Below are positions 56,701 to 64,000 of a DNA stretch of 64,000 nt, one piece after another. Numbering within the stretch: position 1 is the first letter of the stretch; each line of letters starts with the position of its first letter. The notes under the pieces are model-generated. The model made no database searches and was not told where the DNA came from. It worked only from the letters and a program-made list of their open reading frames with translations. This DNA comes from Scolanthus callimorphus. Its lineage: Eukaryota > Cnidaria > Anthozoa > Actiniaria > Edwardsiidae. The DNA lies in assembly GCA_033964015.1 (NCBI GenBank), contig CM066919.1:24313204-24377203 (forward strand), given 5' to 3'. The translations under genes and the position numbers were made by a program.

Positions 56701-57900
56701 AATCACATCAGAGGTTAGTGGAAGAAAGTGGCTTAGAAGTTGTGTCAAGTTTTGGCGGAACTATTTGTGTTTCTTCCCATAGTAAAGGTGTCAGATTCTT
56801 AAGCTGATAAATATCGAAGTTTATTTGTAAACTGCATCTTTTGCTGTCTTTATCGCGAAGGATTTGAGGCTTAAGTGATAAACTTAGCTTTAAAAAAATT
56901 AAATGGAATAATTTCTGAATTGGATGCCCATTATTTGTAGGCTATAATCCAAACTACTCTAGCTCCGGTGTGATTATACATTGATTAAAAATTAATGGCT
57001 TGCATTGAAATGAAAAAGTGAAAAAAAAAACTTTAATTAGCGTAGACGCTTGTTTTGCGCGGCAAAGACGTATTGGTAGAGGAAGTGGGAAAAAGAAATT
57101 ATATTCTAATTAATATTTTGCATGAGTAACGTTTTTATAACGTTGTTATGACGCAAATCACGTCTCCTCGTGACACATTCAGCCACTTAAAGGTGTTAAA
57201 TTTAGAACGAATTAGGATTATAACAAACCCTCATCATCCTCGAGATCATGTTTATTTTCTAAACATGTTGCGAGTTTGAAAAAAAATGATTACTTCTTAG
57301 CTCTCAATGTTTTCTTTGTGTAGTTTTTATTGCAATTTTCATAATTCTGAGAACTTTATGCCAAGTAACAAACCGCGGTTTGGCTTGCGTTTATCAAAGG
57401 AGTGAACTCTTGGTCATTTAATTCACTCATTGAGCGATTTCAACAGGCATTGAGATGTTTTTTGAACTAAAGGACTATAGCTAGACTTCGAAGACAACAT
57501 AAAATGCAAACGAAACTTGGTTTGATGGAGGGAAGCCAAAAGCGCGTCCGAGTTCGCAGAAATGAAAGAAAATCACAGTGACACGTGGAATAGCAATATT
57601 TTTGTCCGTGAAACGATCTTCCTGGCAATAACAATCAGAGGCTGAATGGGCCTCTTTGAGGAGACTCGCTGTGTGTCCGTGAAATCGATGTTCAATTTGA
57701 TTATTACAAATTAGTGCTGTCACACTCAACTTGGCATGAGTAACCTGAGACATGTTTTATGATTTTTAACAGCAAATCGGGAAACACAAAACAACCCAAC
57801 ATGCACTTAGCACGACGGGGATCCGGGGAACACGCGGACAAAGTTCCACTGCTCAAGGTAACATGATTAAATGTGATTATCCTATTGCTGCTTGAATCTC
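53800..57900. other. Non-coding intronic stretch
   Basis: No supported gene in about 4 kb. Short hydrophobic frames near 55.3-55.7 kb are T-rich and lack splice context. A possible exon at 56635-56710, bounded by TTCACAG and GAG/GTTAGT, has no match in phase with the secreted protein gene. A CG run sits near 54400. Confidence 0.4.
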
Positions 57901-57939
57901 TAAGACCTCTAATCTCTAAGACACTTGAACGCAAGTTTC

Positions 57940-58140
57940 ATTATTTGGTTCACACAAGAATACTAAATAAGGGCATCTCATACATCATTCCCCTTGTGTG
58001 GTTCACACTCTAGAACGTAAGTTCACGCGTTAACGTACATTCCATTGCACTTGTGCTTGCGTGTAGTGTGAATCAAGCGATTGAGCGCAAGCAAACAGAG
58101 TTGCGTTTGCGTCCTCAGTGTGAACAAAACGTGAGGGCCA
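57940..58140. repeat. Decayed inverted-repeat element related to that at 62.94 kb
   Basis: Contains TGTGGTTCACACT, CTTGTGCTTGCGTG, AGTGTGAATCAAG and GCGTTTGCGTCCTCAGTGTG, similar in style to the GCTTGCGTTC-type element at 62939-63209 but without clear intact ends. Confidence 0.5.
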
Positions 58141-58141
58141 A

Positions 58142-58561
58142 GATGTGGCCAATATCCCAAACTCCGAGTTTTCCACCATAAAAACACCATCTACAGCATG
58201 CAAGCAAGCGAGCATTCCAAATAAAAGATACCAAATTCGATTTTTGAAACCTAAGATACGTCAAGCATCCGCGCGCGGTCGACATATGGAGTATCCTCTC
58301 AGCCAAACAGATAACATCCCTAACCTTAGTTCTTCTGATAATCTTTGTCTTAATCTTTTTGTGATCCTGACTTCTCAACAGAAATTCACGCGTCTCTTTT
58401 CCACTCGCCACCATCCGCGGGTTGCCTTGATATTCCGGTATATGCTGTGCTTTCTCTTGGGAGGCGTAATCGGTCTAATTCCTTACTTCATCTTTCTGGT
58501 GGAACTCTGCAAAGGTTTGCAATATTCCTGTATTCAAGAGTATGCTGGTGAGATGTGCTAG
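58142..58561 (+). CDS. Unassigned frame with one membrane segment
   Basis: About 139 codons. The C-terminal third has a strong hydrophobic stretch (FLLGGVIGLIPYFIFLVEL) after ALIFRYMLC, preceded by an acceptor-like TTCTCAACAG near 58381 and followed by a donor-like GCTG/GTGAGA near 58553. It could be a membrane-protein exon or chance. The first part overlaps repeat-derived sequence and is unlikely to be coding. Confidence 0.25.
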   Translation, partial: DVANIPNSEFSTIKTPSTACKQASIPNKRYQIRFLKPKIRQASARGRHMEYPLSQTDNIPNLSSSDNLCLNLFVILTSQQKFTRLFSTRHHPRVALIFRYMLCFLLGGVIGLIPYFIFLVELCKGLQYSCIQEYAGEMC

Positions 58562-58663
58562 ATGATACTTTTGCATAGTATCCTCTTCCCACCTCCTACT
58601 ATACCTCCTTTTCCCTCCTTCTTCTCGCTATATTAATTACCATGATGTACTCACCAATGGCCT

Positions 58664-58750
58664 TAACTGTCATCATCGCCATCGCCGACATCCTCATCAT
58701 CAACATCGTCAATATCATCATCAACATCATCGCCGTCATCATTATCATCT
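58664..58750. repeat. Degenerate (ATC)n repeat
   Basis: ATCATC, ATCGCC and ATCGTC triplets repeat imperfectly for about 85 bases. 58751-59368 holds no gene I can support. Confidence 0.85.
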
Positions 58751-59368
58751 GATTCTTAAAGGGACATGGTCACCGAAAACATCAAAATTATAATATCACC
58801 AATAATAAAAATAACAAGTCAAATTTGTAAAGAATGCTTTCAACTTGACTTGGTGAAAATTTGAGGTCATTTCGATGTAGGATTGCAAAGATATTCGCGG
58901 ATTGTAATTACAGCTTACATGAGGAAATCCGACTCTTTTGAAATCGGTTTACCTCAATCTTTTTTCAAACATACTAAATTTGCCATCTTAATTCGCTCAT
59001 ATCTCAGCAATCCTTCATCGTAATCCCATGAAATTTTCCGTACTTCTTTCTTAAACTGACTCTTTCAATTTCAGAGAATATTTTTGTATTTTGTGACAAT
59101 AATTATTTTAGTGTTTTCTAGGTGACATCTTTGTTGTCGTTTTCTTCCTTACTGACGACGCCGTCGTCTACCTGAATTTTTCATCCCGATTCAAGTAGTA
59201 TATCAAAAACGAGACGAGCGTGTTTCATCTGGATTTCCAAACACTGAGGAGTGCATTGAACAACGAGGCAAAAGGAAATCCTGATGAAAACATTGCCGAC
59301 TGTTTGATTAATCTTCTCAAACGAATCATGTAGTGTCGAGAAAACAGCAAAAATCTATGCAAATTAAA

Positions 59369-59488
59369 GGCCCATCACCAACCGGGAGCCTTTGCGCCCC
59401 GTTTTCTTTTGTTTTCAAATTGATCCATTGTTTTTCGGGTGCTCTGATTGGCTAAGAGTCCGCAAAGGCTCTCGGTTGGTGATGGGCC
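59369..59488. mobile_element. Short inverted-repeat element
   Basis: Starts GGCCCATCACCAACCGGGAG and CCTTTGCG; ends CGCAAAGGCTCTCGGTTGGT and GATGGGCC. 120 bases. Confidence 0.88.
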
Positions 59489-60127
59489 GCGCATCCAAAT
59501 ATCCTTCACGGTTATGCTCTGTTTCATCTTAATGAATTATTAATGAGTTTGAGAACATCTCCACCACTATCATCAACCATCGTCAAAATATTATAATCAT
59601 AATCATTTCCTTGACAGTTCCTCGTGCCATCTCCATTCATCATCACGGAAAGATGACCGTCAAAACGATCCTTCCTATTTTCAAATTCTTGAACTCTCTC
59701 GATGAATTGTTGGTGTTGTGTAACTTCCTTGCCTTAACCTTCCTTACACTCTTGTATATCTGCCAAAGTAACAACCTGCAATACACTTAATTCGCGCTGT
59801 AACTTGTCACCTACCTGCAGATTCCGCAGATTTCCTTCTTCATCTTTCCTCTTAACTTATCCTACTCCATGCCTTTTGTCAATCAGCTAGCCTTGCTGTT
59901 AAAAATGTCTATCTTCCATCTGCTCCTAATGGCGTTAAATATCCTGACGGTCGGCACATAAAACCAGGTCTTGAGCCCACCGGCCTCACTCGAGTGACGA
60001 TATCAGGTAGAGTAAAGCAACGTAAAGTAGACCCCACGGCAGAATTTAAGTTCAGATTTGGAGCTCTTGAGATTTTGTTTTTCTTAATGAGAAATTCAAT
60101 CATGAACACCACCTAAAACATCTAACA

Positions 60128-60592
60128 ATAGACCAAATCGGCTAACGATGTTTACATCTTGTTACCACCAAATTCAGATCATTTGATGATTCCTCTTGGG
60201 TGGTTACAATTGTCTATCTTTTCTCGCTGCACTCGACCGAGTGCACGAGTGTATGTGCAGAACTAATAGAGCCGATTTCAGATGACCGTCGTGTTTGCAA
60301 TTGGTTTGCTTTCTCATTGGCTGCTTATTTCTATCGACCAATCAAATTGCGAACTAATTACAAGCAAGGAATTACTAGTCAATTGGTTCGGCTCCTCATT
60401 GGCTGGGCAGAAAACCATTCAGCAGTAAGTTGTAATTACTCTTGTTTCTGATTGGCTAGTGATTGCACAATTGCGTTTACTTTCACGACAGTCATGTGAA
60501 ATCTGCTCTAAAGGTAACCACCCAAAGGAATCATCACATGATCTGAATTGGGTGGCAACAAGATATAAACACCGTTAACCGATTAGGTCTAT
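60128..60592. mobile_element. Inverted-repeat element, family A, interrupted copy
   Basis: Outer arms match the copy at 33333-33547: ATAGACCAAATCGGCTAACG at the left, complement ending GGTCTAT at the right. The centre is replaced by a family B element and about 40 bases of other sequence. Confidence 0.88.
60269..60508. mobile_element. Inverted-repeat element, family B, nested copy
   Basis: Starts GAGCCGATTTCAGATGACCG and ends TGAAATCTGCTC. The interior shares TCATTGGCTG and CCAATCAAATTGCGAACTAA-type blocks with the copy at 17309-17563. Confidence 0.8.
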
Positions 60593-60748
60593 CCACTACT
60601 GTTGTCGAGGCTATTGTACCCACGCGTCGTAAAACTTTCGTCACATTTGTGCCGAAAATTATTTGAGGCAAAAAGAAAGCAGCAGCGACAAATAGCTCAC
60701 ACAATTAGGCCCGATCCACGCGGCGCGCAAGAGGACATTCAGGCTTAT

Positions 60749-60878
60749 CTCCGGTGTAATAACCTGTCATTGCTCACGAACTGCGTCACAAAGCTTCCTT
60801 TGTTTGGTAGAACGAATCATGATGAAATAAGAACTGAACACAAAGGTGTCCTCTGGGAATGGTTATTACACCGGAGTT
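60749..60878. repeat. Inverted pair CTCCGGTGTAATAACC
   Basis: CTCCGGTGTAATAACC at the left and GGTTATTACACCGGAG at the right are exact complements about 100 bases apart; no other arm homology is clear. Confidence 0.6.
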
Positions 60879-61016
60879 AATCCGACATTCAGGTGCATTG
60901 TGAGCCCCCTTGCAGGTGGGGGATTGTGCTTTTAGGAAACGTATCCTCAGTAGAGAACTTCGAAAACCTTTGGCCCTATTCACAGCATCTCATGAAATGA
61001 ATGCATTTTATTTCAG

Positions 61017-61091
61017 GAAAGCTATCTACCATAACTACTGAAGAACCAACAACACTCGGCCCAACAAGAATGGTTACAGTCAAAAAGAAAG
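61017..61091 (+). CDS. Secreted protein gene, Thr-rich linker exon
   Basis: The 75-nt exon between ATTTCAG and AAAG/GTACAT encodes KLSTITTEEPTTLGPTRMVT and VKKK, entered and left in phase 1. Phase fits both the signal-peptide exon at 41193-41391 and the next exon at 62041. The Thr-rich, Pro-containing linker is typical of secreted proteins and may be glycosylated. The assignment to this gene rests on phase and on the absence of better partners. Confidence 0.55.
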
Positions 61092-61159
61092 GTACATGAT
61101 GGCAACCCGAGGTCGCATTTTAACTTGTGGGATATAAAAAACTCTCGTAGGATCCTATG

Positions 61160-61445
61160 AGTGTTAGTAGGGGGCTCGTCCATATCACTTAGTGGTGGTA
61201 CCCCTTTCTTATACCAAGCCTGAAAAATCGGCTTTGTGCTCTGTTAAAAAAGAAACGGTTTTGCTCTCGCGTTGCGGGTGAAAAACCGGTGAAATACAGA
61301 CCCTTTTTTATACCAAAATTACAATTTTCCCTACTGTTTCTACACCCAGTCCAGCCTGAAAATCCTACCCTTTCTTATACCTCCAGCTTGAAAACCCTAC
61401 CCCTTTCGGGCCGAGCATCCCCGTATAGTCAGCCACGGGGTTGGT
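61160..61445. repeat. Decayed element with CTTTCTTATACC motifs
   Basis: CCCTTTCTTATACCAAGCCT, CCCTTTTTTATACCAAAATT and CCCTTTCTTATACCTCCAGC recur, and the stretch ends with GAGCATCCCCGTATAG, similar in style to the subterminal block of element Z. It lies in the last intron of the secreted protein gene. Confidence 0.6.
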
Positions 61446-62040
61446 TAACTGCAGGTCTCTGTTCAATTCATAGTTCCGACCTGTCATTCAAAGCCATAGT
61501 TACTGTTGTTATGTCCCACAAACAAACCAGGGTTTTCCTTAAAAAAAGGCCAAAAATATTCCGATCCCGCTAAGGTTTACCAGATAACTCTATCTTCGGA
61601 TCATCTCAGTTTACACTGTCATAAAAGGCAAAAAAGTGCTGCAAATCGACTGATTTCGGAAGTCCTGAAATACTGTTTGTGGGACACGATCAGTTCCCGC
61701 GGGAGAAGCTTTCCATCGCTGATTGGTATCTCCAGATAGCGTGAAATGGCTACATTGTTTGATCGGAACTATGAATTATATGGGAATCATGTTTCTAAAA
61801 ATAGACTCGTTTCTGAAGACGGGGGAGAGACCTCATATGAGAGATTCGTATTCTTAGTAAAGGACTCTTGCTAAGATATTTTTCAGATATTCAATGGTAA
61901 GTTCCATACTGGCTGCTATTTGAAAAAAGGACATAATTAAAAAATACGATAATAATGAACAAAATAACCATAAGGTACCCTTGGATTACAGAGACCTTTT
62001 GATTCGATTATTTCAATTTTGTATTTGTTTCCATAAACAG

Positions 62041-62309
62041 CTGAAAAGAAGGGTAATGATGACATCACACTAGAGTGCCGTGGTCCAATGAGAATCACAA
62101 GAGTTGGCGCGTTTGGTCTCTCTGGCAACGACAAAACTGTCAAGGATTTCAACGAATATTGCGATGCAAATACCAAAAAAGTGGATGACACAAATATTTG
62201 TATTGTAAGCCTTAAGAAGGTGTACAAGACTAGTTACCCTGTATTTGTAACGACGACCATTCAGTATAATTGCACGCACGGAACGAGGGAACCATTGGAT
62301 AAAACCTAA
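62041..62309 (+). CDS. Secreted protein gene, last exon (lectin-like domain)
   Basis: After the acceptor CCATAAACAG, the exon (phase 1 in) encodes 88 residues ending in TAA at 62307-62309. The pattern ITLECRGPMRITRVGAFG, a central CDAN, NICIVSLKK and a terminal IQYNC resembles the Cys spacing and start of SUEL-type galactose-binding lectin domains (LxC..GxxI...AFYG ... CxV ... YxC). It is shorter and lacks some usual Cys residues, so the match is tentative. With the signal peptide 20.6 kb upstream, the product would be a small secreted protein with a Thr-rich linker and one C-terminal domain. Confidence 0.6.
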
Positions 62310-62610
62310 GATTGCGTTACTTTTGCGTCACAAACAGGAGTTGCGTGACCTATACAGAAATTTATAGAACCCTGGAGCAAATCCGTGAATGTGGTACATG
62401 GTACGGTAGTTATGATATCTGATAAGGGAAACCATTGTATAAAACCTCAGACTGCGTTACTTAGTCTTTTAACGTCATAAGCAGGAGTTGCGTGAAATAT
62501 ACAGAGATGTACACAAATTAATTTTATAGAGCCTTGTAGTAAATAAACCTAAGACTGCGTTACTTTTGCGTCACAAGTAGGAGTTGCGTGACATGTAGGA
62601 AGAGATAAAT
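62284..62610 (+). repeat. Three tandem copies spanning the stop codon and 3' UTR
   Basis: ACCATTGGATAAAACCTAAG (62290), ACCATTGTATAAAACCTCAG (62430) and AATAAACCTAAGACTGCGTT (62538) head three copies that share TGCGTTACTT and AGGAGTTGCGTGA. The first copy includes the last codons and stop of the secreted protein. AATAAA at 62538 could serve as the polyadenylation signal. Confidence 0.8.
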
Positions 62611-62689
62611 GGCGTTCTCTGAGTTGGCTTCCTGTGCTCAGAAATGAACCGTGAGGAAATGCGAGGACTGGGCCGAGGGTCCCGGGTGA

Positions 62690-62800
62690 CGTCACTTCTC
62701 CTACCTTACCACAGGACGCCCGCCCAGAACAAAGGAAAGCTCCATACCACAGGAAGCCCGCCCAGAGCAAAGGAAAGCTTTCTACCGACCACAGGAACCG
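62690..62800. repeat. Short direct repeats CCACAGGA..CCCGCCCAGA
   Basis: ACCACAGGACGCCCGCCCAG and ACCACAGGAAGCCCGCCCAG occur 40-45 bases apart, each followed by CAAAGGAAAGCT. A related copy, ACCACAGGAAGCCCGCACAG, is near 39560. Confidence 0.75.
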
Positions 62801-62938
62801 AAGAAGTGTCATAGTAGCATCTCTTCAGTCCCTCGAGACGTAAAATAAGCTTTATTGAACTTTGTAGCAACATTTCGGCTTATAGTTGTGGCTTTGATAT
62901 GGAGACAGGGCTGGTTAAGTTTATTGCGACGGGGCCTA

Positions 62939-63209
62939 AAGGCTGGTTCTCACTGGAACGCAGGACGCAAGCACAAGACAAGTGTGAATCATAGCGACGC
63001 AAGCTCAAGCCTAAAATGAACATTGATTAGTTGCTTGCGCTTGCGTTCACTTGATTCACACTAGACGCAAGCACAAGCGTAAGGGAACGCAATGTCTCGA
63101 TTTTCTTGCGCTTGCGTCTGCGCGTGTGTTCTAGTGTGAACCACAAAAGGGTATTATATGAGTTTGATATCCTTGCGTCTGCGCTTGCGTTCCAGTGAGA
63201 ACCAGCCTT
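62939..63209. mobile_element. Inverted-repeat element, GGCTGGTTCTCACTGG ends
   Basis: Starts AAGGCTGGTTCTCACTGGAA and CGCA; ends TGCGTTCCAGTGAGAACCAG and CCTT. The interior is made of GCTTGCG / CGCAAGC motifs and TTCACACTAGACG, so much of it can fold on itself. Confidence 0.9.
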
Positions 63210-63419
63210 AATCGAAGGAGACAGGAAAGTTTGTCAGGAAATGAACCAAGGATGTCACATCACTATTTTTTTTCTCAGAGGTTTATTGTATTATCACTGT
63301 GGGAAAAGAATTCCGCTACCACACAAAAAGCATTTGATGATTCGGTCTTTATTATTACCAAAATGAAGAAGTAATTAAAAATGCATATTTTAGTTGCAAA
63401 AATGCAGTGTTAGTTGGAT

Positions 63420-63530
63420 AGAGTTTTTAGGGATTATAATTTGGCTCGACCACGCCCTATTTGTATCTCTTATAGGGGTCAAATCCGTTTTTCTCGACGA
63501 GTATCCCGATCCAAAAACATTTCTATGGCA
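63420..63530. repeat. Fragment related to element Z
   Basis: GGCTCGACCACGCCCTATTT, TCTCTTATAGGGGTCAAATC and CTCGACGAGTATCCCGATCC echo the interior and subterminal block of element Z, without its ends. Confidence 0.5.
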
Positions 63531-63660
63531 ACATTTATCAGTTGACTAGGGCTAGCAATCCTCCCAATTTTTGTAAATCGTTTTCAACTTAATCATGCAG
63601 ACAAACTGTCATCGACCAACGATTGAAGAAGTATTCTTTGACCGAACATTGGACAGTGGC

Positions 63661-63754
63661 ATTCTGAAATTTGAAGTCCTCAACAGAGGCAATTCTGAAA
63701 TTTGAAGTCCTCAACAGAGGCAATTCTGAAATTTGAAGTCCTCAACAGAGGCAA
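63661..63754. repeat. Three tandem copies of a 31-bp unit
   Basis: ATTCTGAAATTTGAAGTCCT followed by CAACAGAGGC occurs three times head to tail. 63755-64000 holds no supported gene. Confidence 0.95.
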
Positions 63755-64000
63755 GCTGCAGCAGGAACTCATTAAACCTGTTGCACACCGATCGGTTTTC
63801 TACAGTTCTCATGCCGCCGTGACCATGGCAACAGGATTGGTAACAGTAGAAAACAAACTATTTTAAAATCACGAGTCCTGTCATTGGACCAAAACTCCCC
63901 TAGTATTCCCGCTGCAAGAATAGAATTTTCAAGGGAAAAACGCTGATAAGAAAGGGCGAGGAAGGACAAGAAAATGCGAGAAAAGAAACTTTTGGCCAAC

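Noticed and set aside
56622..56807. Possible extra exon of the secreted protein gene
   Set aside because: Acceptor and donor exist, but entering in phase 1 it leaves in phase 0, which would break the frame of the next exon at 61017.

Overview
This 64 kb window is nuclear DNA of an animal, most likely an anthozoan cnidarian such as a stony coral or sea anemone. The reasons are an AT-rich sequence, intron-containing animal genes (a T-box factor, a secreted protein with a signal peptide, a TauD-like dioxygenase), an OTU-bearing Helitron, and a very dense load of short inverted-repeat elements. The lineage is inferred, since no ribosomal or mitochondrial marker is present.

Layout: 0-1.8 kb holds tandem duplications and one foldback element. 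1.8-11.1 kb is a Helitron coding region: a RepHel gene (OTU, zinc ribbon, HUH nuclease with two tyrosines, PIF1-type helicase) broken by one base near 4.76 kb, then a four-exon RPA-like single-strand DNA-binding gene. 11.1-14.7 kb is non-coding with three inverted-repeat elements. 14.86-17.2 kb is a three-exon TauD/TfdA-type dioxygenase gene on the plus strand. 17.3-20.8 kb has repeats, including 880 bases of pure TTA. 20.8-26.4 kb carries an acidic, low-complexity protein gene on the minus strand with frame breaks, and a possible upstream exon. 27-31 kb is repeats, including a 9-copy, 109-bp minisatellite. 31.4-36.6 kb is a minus-strand T-box gene with a strongly divergent DNA-binding domain. 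37-42 kb has nested elements and a fragment of a non-LTR retrotransposon. A small secreted protein gene starts at 40.7-41.4 kb and its matching later exons lie at 61.0 and 62.0 kb. Its 19.6-kb intron contains an 8.2-kb minisatellite of about 250 copies of a 32-bp unit (44.88-53.13 kb). The right end holds further inverted-repeat elements.

The genes do not form an operon or a pathway. The RepHel and RPA genes belong together as the protein set of one Helitron. The most notable points are the Helitron gene pair with duplicated 48-nt cassette exons, the divergent T-box gene, the C/G-homopolymer-ended element with perfect 8-bp target duplications, and the minisatellite that is open in all three plus frames and carries a 2,878-bp higher-order duplication. 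Five apparent frame breaks in unrelated genes all have the same sign, as if one base were missing each time, which may reflect consensus errors.
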